Notes under the pieces: model-generated
The model's database searches: none
Seen by the model: only the letters and a program-made list of their open reading frames with translations
Told to the model about the DNA's origin: nothing
Source: Ruminococcus sp.
GTDB lineage: Bacteria; Bacillota; Clostridia; Oscillospirales; Ruminococcaceae
DNA: 64,000 bases
Assembly: GCA_021770655.1 (NCBI GenBank)
Contig: JAETQO010000009.1
Location: forward strand, 1 to 64,000
Reading direction: 5' to 3'
Shown: positions 1-9,917 of the stretch, piece by piece
Layout of the letters: the number at the start of each line of letters is the position of its first letter
Position numbering within the stretch: the first letter of the stretch is position 1
Position numbers and translations under genes: made by a program

Positions 1-289
1 CTTTTTTTGAATTTCTTTTTGAACTTTCTGTTAAGCCTCGCTCTCTCTGTCGTCCCTCTCACGAGGCGACTTGTTCATTTTATCACCTTTTTCTCATATT
101 GTCAACCCGTTTGGACAAATTCATTAAAATTGACCCTTAAACGCCTGCGCTGTTTTAAATTTTTGTGCATTTCAACAACATATGCCGAACAAATTTATTA
201 TATGCTGTATTTACAAAGATGTGCAAATGCGTATATTTAAAGATTTAATGCTAAAAATAATCCTGAAAAACTTAAAGGAGGTTCAAATT

Positions 290-973
290 ATGAGAAGTTC
301 TTCGATAAATTTATTTTTTAAAACCGCCGTTGTTGTTCTTTCTTTCCTTTTATTATTGGCATCTGCCTCCGCTTTTATCGGTACAGACTCTGAAAATGTC
401 GTTTCACAGCTTGGTTCCAGCGGTAAAGAAGTCACTGCTATTCAGGAGCGCCTGAAAGAAAGAGGTCTTTTTAACGACTCCGTTACAGGCTATTACGGCG
501 AAAAAACCAGACAAGCCGTGCTGAGGTTCCAGAAACAGCAGGGCATTTCGCAAACAGGCACAGCGGGACCCGTAACGCTGCGTGCGCTTGGCATCTCCAT
601 AGGCTCTGTACCGGCGGCTACCGAACAGAATATTAATCTTCTGGCAAGGATCATTTCTGCCGAAGCCAGAGGCGAACCCTATGTAGGACAGGTAGCCGTC
701 GGTGCAGTCATTCTGAACCGAATAGAGCACCCCTCTTTTCCCGATACACTTTCCGGTGTTATCTATGAAAACGGCGCTTTCACTGCTATTGTTGACGGTC
801 AGTTCAACGAGCCTGTGGCCGATTCCGCATATAACGCCGCCCGAGACGCTCTCAACGGCTGGGATCCCACAGGAGGCTGCGTATACTATTATAATCCGGC
901 AAAAACTTCAAACGCCTATATGCACTCCCGCCCCACGGTAACGGTTATCGGAAGCCACAGATTCTGTATGTAA
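290..973 (+). CDS. sleB: Spore cortex-lytic enzyme SleB-like (peptidoglycan-binding domain + Hydrolase_2)
   Basis: AAAGGAGG RBS before ATG at 290; signal peptide, PG-binding motif (GYYGEKTRQAVLRFQKQQG) and LLARIISAEARGEPYVGQVAVGAVILNR / SHRFCM of the SleB catalytic domain. Confidence 0.85.
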   Translation: MRSSSINLFFKTAVVVLSFLLLLASASAFIGTDSENVVSQLGSSGKEVTAIQERLKERGLFNDSVTGYYGEKTRQAVLRFQKQQGISQTGTAGPVTLRALGISIGSVPAATEQNINLLARIISAEARGEPYVGQVAVGAVILNRIEHPSFPDTLSGVIYENGAFTAIVDGQFNEPVADSAYNAARDALNGWDPTGGCVYYYNPAKTSNAYMHSRPTVTVIGSHRFCM

Positions 974-1017
974 TCAAAAAATGCACCGCAAAGTTTTAAC
1001 GCTCTGCGGTGCTGATT

Positions 1018-1713
1018 TTATCTGGAGTAGTTAATAACCAACGGATAAGGGTCAACGGAATATGTAATAGTATTTCCGTTTACATCAGGTACTGAAGTTG
1101 ACATAAGACACACCTCATCTGTAAGCTCAGTAAAATCTGCTGTAATATCGTGCGCAATGTTTTCTTCATGTGTTTCGCCCGGTGCAAGCGTAGTGTCAAT
1201 AGTATAACCGTCTAATGTGTTGACCGCTGTTGCATATACTTTGGACGACCCGTTGGTCGTCAGTCTGTCTGTAAGAGTGAAATCAAAGGTCAGAGTTTGG
1301 TCAGATGTATTTGTCCAGCATACGCGGCAACCAAAATGCTTATCTACAACCTCATAATCAACGGTCACGGTAAAATTTCCGTCGGGCGTTTTATATTCAT
1401 TATCTGAGATTTTTTCAAGATTGATATTATATATATTTTCATGTATCTGCACCGCATAGTCGGGAACGTTTTCGGGGTCGATAAGTAGACAGGATTGCCG
1501 TTCGACAGCAGTAGTTTCAGCCGTTGTTGTTTGTGTTGTAGATTTCGTTTCGGAATCAGCTGTAGTCGTTGTTTCTTTTGTAGTTGTTGTAACGGCTTCT
1601 GTGGTCGAAGAAGCGGCTTTGCTTTCTATGCTGTCTGCATTTTCTTTATCCGAACAGGAAGCAAGCATCAGAATTGCGAAAGAAAGTATCATTGCTGTTT
1701 TTATCTTTTTCAT
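1018..1713 (-). CDS. Putative lipoprotein, Thr-rich linker
   Basis: MKKIKTAMILSFAILMLASCS lipobox, TTTTKETTTT linker, Ig-like C-terminal region. Confidence 0.65.
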   Translation of the reverse strand: MKKIKTAMILSFAILMLASCSDKENADSIESKAASSTTEAVTTTTKETTTTADSETKSTTQTTTAETTAVERQSCLLIDPENVPDYAVQIHENIYNINLEKISDNEYKTPDGNFTVTVDYEVVDKHFGCRVCWTNTSDQTLTFDFTLTDRLTTNGSSKVYATAVNTLDGYTIDTTLAPGETHEENIAHDITADFTELTDEVCLMSTSVPDVNGNTITYSVDPYPLVINYSR

Positions 1714-1775
1714 AATATTGTTCTCCTTTCAGGTTTCTGTTTTAATCTACGAAAGGTTCATAACGACTCCCTTTA

Positions 1776-1917
1776 TTAAGGTAACACCGAACAACTACCG
1801 CCTAACGGCTTTGTGTACGTCTAACTTGCCAATTTTCCGTTATCTTGCACAGAAACTCCTTGAAAGACACAAGTATTCCTGCGTCGTTTCTATACAATCT
1901 AACGAAAAAACTTGTAC
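1776..1917 (+). repeat. MITE-like TIR element, copy 1 (long form, 3' end lost)
   Basis: TTAA-GGTAACACCGAACAACTACCGCCTAACGGC... homologous to other copies; right TIR missing. Confidence 0.85.
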
Positions 1918-2031
1918 ATATTTTACCAATGGTAAGGCATGGTTAAAAGGGATCACGATTTCATAATTTTTCATAAAAATCGGAGGGCGGAAAATTTCCC
2001 GTCCTCCGAAAAACCGCTCGGCTCAAGCGGC

Positions 2032-4119
2032 TTACAGCTCAATATTGAAAACAAACGCGTCGCCGCTGTCGTAATTATATCCGAACGCCTGCAGTTTAAT
2101 TTCTACTCTCGCTGTCGTACAGCCCTCAAGTCCGTATGCTTCCGCATTTACTCCGAGAGCGTATGTATATGTATAGGTTCTTGTTTCTCCCGCTTTCAGC
2201 TCGAACAATTCTCCGATAGCAGGTTCGGAGCTTATGCCCTCACCTTTTCCGTCGCCGAAAAACAGTACATAAGGTCTTGCCGAACCGTTTGTAAAATCCT
2301 TGTCGGAATTATTCGTATAAGTGATCTCAAATGTAAGCAGACCGTCTTTCATGGTGTAATCAAAGCTTCCCGACAGCTTTCCGTCGTTTGATATTACGCT
2401 GTTGTCACCCTCTATCCTGAATTTTTCCGGCGATTCTATCGGTTCTTCGGTTGCTCCGTACAGATTTATCTGCGCCGAATAATCTCCTTTTCCGCCCGCA
2501 TACGAACCTATTTCCGAAAATGCTATCTTAAAGTACGGCTTATGTTCCTGTCCCTCTATAAGACTGCCCTTCAAAGTGATCTTGCCTATGCCGTATAATG
2601 AATAGTTCAATATCCTCTCAGGGCAAATTTCCGAAAACTCTTCTGCGCTCGCCGATACAGTGGGATAAACGTCGTCGCCCAGTATGTCGAGAGTAACATT
2701 CAGCTCGTCTTTCGTCTTTAGTCTGTAATAAAGATCTATATCGCCGTTATCCTTTTCACTTATACCGATAAAGCTTACATCTATACCTGCAAGCTCTCCC
2801 TGTTCGTCCTTTATCGCATTGTCAGAGAATATTTTTACGGTTTTTATAAATTCGGCTTCATCAAAGCTGTCGGATATTCCTCTTTCGTAATTAAAAATAT
2901 AACTCAGCATACTTTCACGGTCGGCGGCATTTTCCGCTTCAAAAGCAGGAACGTTTCCGTCGCTTACATAAAGTACGACTATCGGATCGCCGTCTAAATC
3001 GTAACCGTCCTGTGCGGATACGACCTCGCCCTCCGGACTGCCGCTCGCCGCATAGCGTATCTCCGTTTTCTTTCCCTCTTTTTCAAGAGCTGCCTTTGCT
3101 TCTTTGGCATTCATGCCTATATATTTACCGTAACCGACCGATCCCTTGCTTATAAATAGTGTGACCGTATCGCCGGTGTTAAGCAATGAATCTGCGGCAG
3201 GCTCGGTTTTGATGACCGTTTTTTCCGACTGAGTGCCGTACATCTCACGTATAACAACGTTAAAGCCCAGTTCTCTAAGTGTGCTTTCTGCTTTTTCCCC
3301 ACTCATTCCCGAAATATCCGGCACAGTAATATAACCGTACACATCATTTACATTTTGTTCAAAGGACGTATCACTAGTGGCAGAAAAATATCTGTTTTCC
3401 TGTCGGTTATACACATACGAAGACTGCATTTCGGCAGACAGCCAATAATCAAACTGTTTGTCATTATTTAAAAAGAACAAGCATTCGTCGCCTTTCTGTA
3501 TGTTCATATTCGTTTGATAATCATACTTTACTCCGTTTATCACGCCGCCGCAGGTCCTTACTTTTATGGTATAGTCGCCGCCGCTGAGATCGCCCTTCAA
3601 AGCGCTTTTAACGTCCACCGTGTAAATTGTGCAGACCGTGTAGTCCTCAAGTATCTCCTTTTCACTCAGATTTTTGTAGCTCGCTACCATTTCTCCCGTT
3701 TCCGGGCTGAAAAACACATAGCTTTTTTCCTGAACAAGCCCTTTGATTATATCTGTGGAATTGTCGTTTAACGCCTGCCAATCCGAATATGAAACAAATT
3801 CACGCATAACCGACTGCGTCTTTACATATTCGTCCTCGCCGTATTCCGCCGACGAAGAAACGTCAATATCGTCCCTGCCGATAATTCCGCCGAACGCCAG
3901 CGCTCCCGCCGCAAATACTGCGCAGGCGGCGACTGCCGCTATTCCGGCCTTTCTGTTTTTTATCCTTGCAGGAGCGGCATTTGCGGAAATTTCTTCCTTA
4001 TTGTCCCCCTTGGATGTGACGGTCATATACGACTTGTTTTCTATCTTATCCATAAGAGCCGCAAGGTTTCTGCTCTTGTTCTCAGAGAATTCCTTTTTCA
4101 TTGCCTGTGAAATATTCAT
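2032..4119 (-). CDS. Membrane-anchored PASTA-domain protein, putative anti-sigma factor partner
   Basis: Overlaps end of sigma factor gene; short cytoplasmic N-term, one TM (AGIAAVAACAVFAAGALAFGG), two PASTA-like repeats (VPDISGMSGEKAESTLRELGF...; GMNAKEAKAALEKEG...). Confidence 0.7.
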   Translation of the reverse strand: MNISQAMKKEFSENKSRNLAALMDKIENKSYMTVTSKGDNKEEISANAAPARIKNRKAGIAAVAACAVFAAGALAFGGIIGRDDIDVSSSAEYGEDEYVKTQSVMREFVSYSDWQALNDNSTDIIKGLVQEKSYVFFSPETGEMVASYKNLSEKEILEDYTVCTIYTVDVKSALKGDLSGGDYTIKVRTCGGVINGVKYDYQTNMNIQKGDECLFFLNNDKQFDYWLSAEMQSSYVYNRQENRYFSATSDTSFEQNVNDVYGYITVPDISGMSGEKAESTLRELGFNVVIREMYGTQSEKTVIKTEPAADSLLNTGDTVTLFISKGSVGYGKYIGMNAKEAKAALEKEGKKTEIRYAASGSPEGEVVSAQDGYDLDGDPIVVLYVSDGNVPAFEAENAADRESMLSYIFNYERGISDSFDEAEFIKTVKIFSDNAIKDEQGELAGIDVSFIGISEKDNGDIDLYYRLKTKDELNVTLDILGDDVYPTVSASAEEFSEICPERILNYSLYGIGKITLKGSLIEGQEHKPYFKIAFSEIGSYAGGKGDYSAQINLYGATEEPIESPEKFRIEGDNSVISNDGKLSGSFDYTMKDGLLTFEITYTNNSDKDFTNGSARPYVLFFGDGKGEGISSEPAIGELFELKAGETRTYTYTYALGVNAEAYGLEGCTTARVEIKLQAFGYNYDSGDAFVFNIEL

Positions 4120-4633
4120 TCTTTTCCGCCTCCTTATAAGCATTTCTCAGTTGTTCAAGCGTTCTGTATATCCTAGACTTTACAGTAGACTGCGAAAGCC
4201 CCAGCAGGCTCGCCGTCTTTTTTATGGTATAGTCGTATTGATAATGCAAAACAAATATCCTGTATGTCAAGCCGTCACCTTTCCTCAGCCGTGACATCAC
4301 ATTGTCAAAATCCAGCGACACATCGTTTTCAAGACGTTCAAGAGTTTTGTCGTCCGCGACCTCTATCTCGTCTATATTTTCCATAGCAGTATCGCCCTTA
4401 GCATCGTAATAATCGGCAACATAAGCCTTTGCGATTTTCAGTATGTAGTGTTTGTGATTTCTTATTCCCGACGGATCTTTTGCGATAAGCGCCTTGTAAT
4501 AATCGAGATAAACGCTCTGAACAGCGTCCTGTATGATCTCTGCGGAATCCAGCTTTACCGTAAGAAATTTGTAGATATAATCATAAGTTCTGTTATAAAC
4601 CGAAGTAAAAAATTCGTTCAGCTCATTATTCAA
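4082..4633 (-). CDS. RNA polymerase sigma factor, sigma-70/ECF family
   Basis: Region 2/4-like; C-terminal HTH KKTASLLGLSQSTVKSRIYRTLEQLR. Confidence 0.85.
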   Translation of the reverse strand: MNNELNEFFTSVYNRTYDYIYKFLTVKLDSAEIIQDAVQSVYLDYYKALIAKDPSGIRNHKHYILKIAKAYVADYYDAKGDTAMENIDEIEVADDKTLERLENDVSLDFDNVMSRLRKGDGLTYRIFVLHYQYDYTIKKTASLLGLSQSTVKSRIYRTLEQLRNAYKEAEKNEYFTGNEKGIL

Positions 4634-4702
4634 TACGATTACCCCCTTTCACTATAATAGTCCGCATATCGCCGCAAAAAGTTTCAGATCTCAGAAAAAA
4701 TA

Positions 4703-4802
4703 TATAGGCAACACCGCACAACTACCGCCTAACGGCTTTGTGCACGCCTAACTTGCCAATTTTCCGTTATCCGCACACAATAGTTGTGCGGTGTTACCTA
4801 TA
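4703..4802 (+). repeat. MITE-like TIR element, copy 2 (short form, TATA flanks)
   Basis: TATA-GGCAACACCGCACAACTA...TAGTTGTGCGGTGTTACC-TATA. Confidence 0.9.
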
Positions 4803-4875
4803 AAGAAAAAAGCCGCCGCGGTAAATGCGGCAGCACAGTTTAAGAAATATCCTCAGGCTTTATCGGCGAATCAGC

Positions 4876-4998
4876 TCAATCCACAGAATAATATTTCTGA
4901 AGTCTGGTCTTGAATATCTCGCAGATCAGATTTGCCGCAACGCCTGCTGTAAAAACGGACACAAACAGAATCAGAAAAATTTTCATACCCTTACTCAT
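4876..4998 (-). CDS. Small membrane protein, 40 aa
   Basis: AAGGAGG RBS then MSKGMKIFLILFVSVFTAGVAANLICEIFKTRLQKYYSVD*; not in ORF track (below length cutoff). Confidence 0.55.
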   Translation of the reverse strand: MSKGMKIFLILFVSVFTAGVAANLICEIFKTRLQKYYSVD

Positions 4999-5240
4999 AA
5001 AAAAGCCTCCTTAAATATCATCGGTCATCATTTGTTTATAGTATACCTTATTATAGCCGGAATTTCAAGAGCTTTGAAAAAATTTCCCCGTTCTATTAAA
5101 AAAATTTGCAAAATCAAAATCATTGTGGTATAATAACCCTTAGATGTGCCGAACGGTCACTGCCCAATTTGAACGGCAATGGTCATAAGGTGCGCTTGTA
5201 TTTTTTGAAATTACTATTTCGACCTATGAGGAATTGCAAA

Positions 5241-7139
5241 ATGTCAGAAACTAAAAATCAAAGCAGTTATAAAAAGCTGTTCTCAAATACGCTGGTATTC
5301 GCTATAGGCTCATTCAGTTCAAAGGTTCTTGTACTGCTCCTTGTGCCGATCTACACCAACTATCTTTCCAGAGCCGAGCTCGGCGTTACGGACGTACTTA
5401 CCCAGATAGCGAACTGGATAATCCCGCTGGTGACAATGACCATAACCGAGGCGATAATCCGTTTCGGTCTTGACAAGGCTTACGATAAGGTCAAGGTATT
5501 CACTCTCGGAAATCTCATCTGCTTTTTCGGGCTTGCCGTCTTTGGCATACTCCTGCCCATTGTGTCGCTTACGGGCATAGCGGATAAGTATATCGGCGGC
5601 TATTGTATCATACTCTACGTCTATGTCTTTACCTCAAGTATGAAATCCCTGTACTCCACCTTTGTACGGGCTATGGAGCAGGTCAAGCTGTTCGCCTTCA
5701 ACGGTATCCTCACCACCTTTTTCACGCTGTTCTGGACAGCAATGTTTTACATGGTGCTGCCGGAAAGCTTTCTCGGCGAAGGAACGGGCATTGAGAAGTA
5801 TCTTCTCGCCACCATTCTTTCGGACCTTATCTCCGTTATCTTCCTCACCTTTAAATCAAAGCTGTGGAGATATATCAACTTCAAGGACATCGACCGTGAG
5901 CTTTTGCACACTATGCTCCAGTATTCCGTTCCGCTTATTCCGGCACAACTTTTGTGGCTCATCACCAACAGCTCCGACTCTTTTATGACTACCCACTACC
6001 TCGGTTCGGACTACAACGGAGTTCTTTCGGCCGCCTACAAAATACCCAATCTCGTTTCAACGGTCTATCTGATGTTCGGACAGGCGTGGAATATGTCTGC
6101 AATAACCGAGAACGATTCCGATGACAGAGATAAATTCTATGAAAATGTCTTTGATTTTAACCAGAGTCTGCTGTATATTCTTGCCGCAGGCTGTCTGCTT
6201 ATCGTTCAGCCCATAACAAACGTGTGGATAGGCTCGGACTTCCGAGACTGCGTAAGATACTCTCCAATCCTCATCTACTCTACAATATTTTCCTGTTTCA
6301 CGACCTTTATGGGCTCTATCTATCTCGCCTCAAAGCAAACCAAGCGTTCTCTTTCGACAAGCCTTGTTTCCGGCGTGATAAACGTGGGGCTGAACGTTAT
6401 CCTTATTCCGAGAATAGGACTTTACGGACCTCCTATCTCAACAGTGCTGAGCTATCTTACAGTATTTATCATACGCGCAATAGATTCCCGCAAGCTTGTA
6501 CCTTTCAGAATAGATCTTAAAAAGATGATATTAAATAATGCGGTCATTCTTGCTATGATGTTCATATGCGTATTTGAGACAGACCTCGTTCATCATATTC
6601 CGATGTATTTTATTCTGCTGGTTCTGTTTATCGCGGTATTCCTGCTGAACAGAAGCGCTATAGCAAGCGTGTTCTACAAGATTCTTCCCGCACGCTTTGC
6701 GGCCTGCTTTGTAGATCTCAGCGCATGGAAAATATGCGCCGCTGTTGCGGTACTGCTGATTGTGGCCGCGCTGGACTGGCTCACAAAGGGAATAATCATT
6801 TATGCTGCGCTGTTTGCGGCTTTCTGCTTCGGCGTTTACAAAAAAAGCGACAAGCTTATGTATATCTTTATGTCGGCATTCTCGCTCAGCCTGATTTTCA
6901 GACACGGAGCGGCAGCAGCGGCAGCGGCTTTCCTGATACTTTCCCTTACAGGACTTGTACGATACCGCAGAACTAAAGACATCGCCGTAAGCCTTTTTTC
7001 TCTGGACGTTCTGCTTATAGCCTTTGCAAACGTCTGGTTCGGCATTCTTGCCGCCTGTGCGGAGATCTTAGCCGCCGGCTTTATCTACAGAAAGCAAATA
7101 TGGAATAAGCTGATCAAATGGGCATATAAAAAGCAATAG
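5241..7139 (+). CDS. Oligosaccharide flippase (MATE/Wzx-type polysaccharide biosynthesis protein)
   Basis: Multi-TM; KKLFSNTLVFAIGSFSSKVLVLLLVPIYTNYLSRAELGVTDVLTQ motif. Confidence 0.8.
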   Translation: MSETKNQSSYKKLFSNTLVFAIGSFSSKVLVLLLVPIYTNYLSRAELGVTDVLTQIANWIIPLVTMTITEAIIRFGLDKAYDKVKVFTLGNLICFFGLAVFGILLPIVSLTGIADKYIGGYCIILYVYVFTSSMKSLYSTFVRAMEQVKLFAFNGILTTFFTLFWTAMFYMVLPESFLGEGTGIEKYLLATILSDLISVIFLTFKSKLWRYINFKDIDRELLHTMLQYSVPLIPAQLLWLITNSSDSFMTTHYLGSDYNGVLSAAYKIPNLVSTVYLMFGQAWNMSAITENDSDDRDKFYENVFDFNQSLLYILAAGCLLIVQPITNVWIGSDFRDCVRYSPILIYSTIFSCFTTFMGSIYLASKQTKRSLSTSLVSGVINVGLNVILIPRIGLYGPPISTVLSYLTVFIIRAIDSRKLVPFRIDLKKMILNNAVILAMMFICVFETDLVHHIPMYFILLVLFIAVFLLNRSAIASVFYKILPARFAACFVDLSAWKICAAVAVLLIVAALDWLTKGIIIYAALFAAFCFGVYKKSDKLMYIFMSAFSLSLIFRHGAAAAAAAFLILSLTGLVRYRRTKDIAVSLFSLDVLLIAFANVWFGILAACAEILAAGFIYRKQIWNKLIKWAYKKQ

Positions 7140-7226
7140 AAAGTATTTCATCGACGCTTATCAGGCGGTACCCTGCAAATCATCGCAGGGCATTGCCTAA
7201 TATATATATAAATGGAGGATTTTATT

Positions 7227-7478
7227 ATGGCAGAACTTAAATTTGAGATCACGGAGCGTATCGGCGTGCTTTCCGAAAACGCCAAGGGCTGGACAAAGGA
7301 ACTCAACAAGGTTTCATGGAATGAGAGAGAGCCTAAATACGACCTGAGAGAATGGAATCCGGATCATTCGAGAATGGGCAAGGGCATCACCCTTACCGAC
7401 GAAGAGGTGGAAACTCTGAAAGCGCTCCTTAACGGAGAAGAGATTGAGGACGATATCGACGAAGCGGATATTCTTTAA
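7227..7478 (+). CDS. YdbC/PC4-like ssDNA-binding family protein
   Basis: GGAGG RBS; KGWTKELNKVSWNEREPKYDLREWNPDHSRMGKGITLTDEE. Confidence 0.75.
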   Translation: MAELKFEITERIGVLSENAKGWTKELNKVSWNEREPKYDLREWNPDHSRMGKGITLTDEEVETLKALLNGEEIEDDIDEADIL

Positions 7479-7598
7479 CAGAGTGTAAAACTTCGGTAAA
7501 CAGTTAAATGATAATTGATTATTAATATTCGGTTTAAAATTATTTGTTATAATTTGCGAGAACAGTGAAAATATGAGTGCTATTTTTACTCAAAGAAA

Positions 7599-7777
7599 TT
7601 AAGGCAGCACCGCACAACTACCGCCTAACGGCTTTGTGCACGTCTAACTTGCCAATTTTCCGTTATCTTGCACAGAAACTCCTTGAAAGACACTAGTATT
7701 CCTGCGTCGTTTCTATACAATCTAACGAAAAATTTTCTGCGTTATCCGCACACAATAGTTGTGCGGTGTTGCCTTAA
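7599..7777 (+). repeat. MITE-like TIR element, copy 3 (long form)
   Basis: TTAA-GGCAGCACCGCACAACTA...TAGTTGTGCGGTGTTGCC-TTAA. Confidence 0.9.
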
Positions 7778-7855
7778 GAATTTATTCCTGATAGCAAATT
7801 GTCTTTGACAAACGAGGAAACAGATTCTAATAATATCCGGAGGAATTATACAATT

Positions 7856-9100
7856 ATGGAGCAGCATGGAATAAGCAAGCTTGATCTGAAAAGAAGAAAC
7901 CGTATGCAGGTCCTAAAAATACTCAAGCAAAGAGGTCCCACGTCCCGTATCGATATAGCCAGCACGCTGGAGCTTACAAGGGCGGCTGTAACGATCATCA
8001 CCAACGAAATGATCGAGCAGGGAATAATCCAGGAGATAGGCGAATATAAGCACGTTACCGAAAAGGCGCCAAGAGGAAGAAAGAAGATCCTTATCGATAT
8101 AAACCATCACTATAAGTTCGTTATCGGCGTTACTATAGAGGAAGACATCGTTAGCGTAGGACTTTCGACCCTTGCAGGTGCTGTTCTCGACAAGAGAAAT
8201 CTTGCTATCGACGAAAATACCGAGTATGCCAAGATCTTTGATTTTGCCGAGAAGTCTATCAACGAAGTTCTCGGTGATAACTGTTTGAGCAAGGATTCTA
8301 TTCTGGGAATAGGTTTCGGAATATTCCCGACGATGTATTCCCGTCTTAATGTCGACGTGGAGGACGGCGAGCCGAATTATTCCAAGCTTAAAGCCGCAAT
8401 AAGGGAAAAGACCGAGCTTCCGCTGGTGTTTGACAACTCCGTCAAGGGTACGGCTATGGCTAATATCGACTTTCTTAAAACCAAAGATATAAACAGACAC
8501 AACATTGCATTTTTGCAGTACGGAAACACTATGCATTTCGTTGTGACAAATCTTAACGACCCGATAGTTTCCTATGATAACAGAACTAATTTTGTGGACA
8601 AGATGATAATAAATCCGATGTCCGACAGGACTTGTCCCTGCGGAAGAAGAGGCTGTGTAGAAAGCGAGCTTACTCCTGTGGCGACCAGAACAAAACTGAA
8701 AGAGGTATTCTCAGTTGAGAAAACACCTTTTCTTTACGAGGCGGCAAGAGGAAATTTTGGCTCGATAACAAACGACATGATAACTGCGTCCTATCAGAAA
8801 GGCGACGCCGCAGTCAAGGAAATACTCGATAATGAGCTTATGCTTCTTGCAGTGCTTATAAACAATCTTTACTTCTCTACAAATCCGCAGAAGATCGTAC
8901 TTCACCAGTTTGACTTTCACGATGAAAAGACTTTTCAGAGACTTAAAGACGCAGTGACCGAGGTAGGCGGCTCTTTAGTTTCCAGTAAGATAGAGATCTC
9001 GATAATCGAGGACAAGCACCGCTTCCTTTCAGGCTGCGCCCTTGCAATAAGAGAGCTTTTCTTCAACAGAGGCGGCTTCGACACGTCGGCGGCAAATTAA
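7856..9100 (+). CDS. ROK family transcriptional regulator/sugar kinase
   Basis: N-terminal wHTH (GPTSRIDIASTLELTRAAVTIITNEMIEQG) and ROK zinc motif CPCGRRGCVES. Confidence 0.85.
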   Translation: MEQHGISKLDLKRRNRMQVLKILKQRGPTSRIDIASTLELTRAAVTIITNEMIEQGIIQEIGEYKHVTEKAPRGRKKILIDINHHYKFVIGVTIEEDIVSVGLSTLAGAVLDKRNLAIDENTEYAKIFDFAEKSINEVLGDNCLSKDSILGIGFGIFPTMYSRLNVDVEDGEPNYSKLKAAIREKTELPLVFDNSVKGTAMANIDFLKTKDINRHNIAFLQYGNTMHFVVTNLNDPIVSYDNRTNFVDKMIINPMSDRTCPCGRRGCVESELTPVATRTKLKEVFSVEKTPFLYEAARGNFGSITNDMITASYQKGDAAVKEILDNELMLLAVLINNLYFSTNPQKIVLHQFDFHDEKTFQRLKDAVTEVGGSLVSSKIEISIIEDKHRFLSGCALAIRELFFNRGGFDTSAAN

Positions 9101-9118
9101 GCAGATAAAAAACTATAC

Positions 9119-9158
9119 GACCGTATCCTGCAATTTGACAGGATACGGTTTGTTTTTT
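9119..9158 (+). terminator. Rho-independent terminator
   Basis: ACCGTATCCTG-caattt-GACAGGATACGGT followed by a T-rich tract. Confidence 0.8.
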
Positions 9159-9186
9159 TCAGAAAGCACAAAAAACAGCATAACAC

Positions 9187-9286
9187 TTAAAGCAACACCG
9201 CACAACTACCGCCTAACGGCTTTGTGCACGCCTAACTTGCCAATTTTCCGTTATCCGCACACAATAGTTGTGCGGTGTTACCTTAA
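9187..9286 (+). repeat. MITE-like TIR element, copy 4 (short form)
   Basis: TTAA-agcaacaccgcacaacta...tagttgtgcggtgttacc-TTAA. Confidence 0.9.
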
Positions 9287-9398
9287 TAATAAAAATTTAT
9301 TTTCGTGAGTTACAAACAAAGCTTTTGACCGAGCAAAAAATTGTAGGTTGATTTTCATATGAAAATGTGTTATTATTGTCATAAGGAGGTTTTCCCCT

Positions 9399-9917
9399 AT
9401 GAAAGACTTTTTTTCGATAATATTCAAAAACCTCTGGGGCTACGACCTTATTATTTTTCTCGTGGCGCTGGGAACGGCTTTTGTCTATTACTGTACCAGA
9501 AAAGCCTCGGACAGGCTTTATAAAAAAATGCACTTGACAGTTTTCGTACCGGATAAAAAAGCCTCGCGCCGTGAGGCGGATATGGACATCTCGGATCTGC
9601 GCGAAACGGAAATAGTTTCAATGAGAAATCAGACAGGCAGGCTCTATTCCCTCTTTGTGAACCTTACGGGAATCTTTCCCCTGCTGGGAATCCTCGGCAC
9701 CGTGATATCCCTGCTTAACATGGTCTCAGATATGGAGAACGTTCAGGGCAATTTCTACGGTGCGCTAACATCAACCTTCTGGGGACTTGTGTTCGCCATA
9801 ATCTTTAAATTTCTCGACGGTATCATTTCCGCAAAGATCGAGGATAATGAAAAGAACGTTCAGCTTTATCTGGAAAGAAACAGCGCCCCGCACACCGAAA
9901 ACAAGGTGACGTCATGA
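9399..9917 (+). CDS. MotA/TolQ/ExbB proton channel family protein
   Basis: FPLLGILGTVISLLNMV...FYGALTSTFWGLVFAIIFKF matches the ExbB/TolQ TM2-TM3 core. Confidence 0.8.
   Translation: MKDFFSIIFKNLWGYDLIIFLVALGTAFVYYCTRKASDRLYKKMHLTVFVPDKKASRREADMDISDLRETEIVSMRNQTGRLYSLFVNLTGIFPLLGILGTVISLLNMVSDMENVQGNFYGALTSTFWGLVFAIIFKFLDGIISAKIEDNEKNVQLYLERNSAPHTENKVTS

Noticed and set aside
7-240. ORF of 77 aa at the left edge
   Set aside because: No RBS, low-complexity hydrophobic translation and no recognisable domain; lies in the sleB upstream region.
1939-2391. 150-aa plus-strand ORF over the 3' end of the PASTA protein gene
   Set aside because: Antisense to a convincing gene and starts within repeat-flank sequence.
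7913-8536. 207-aa minus-strand ORF over the ROK gene
   Set aside because: Antisense shadow; no RBS or domain.
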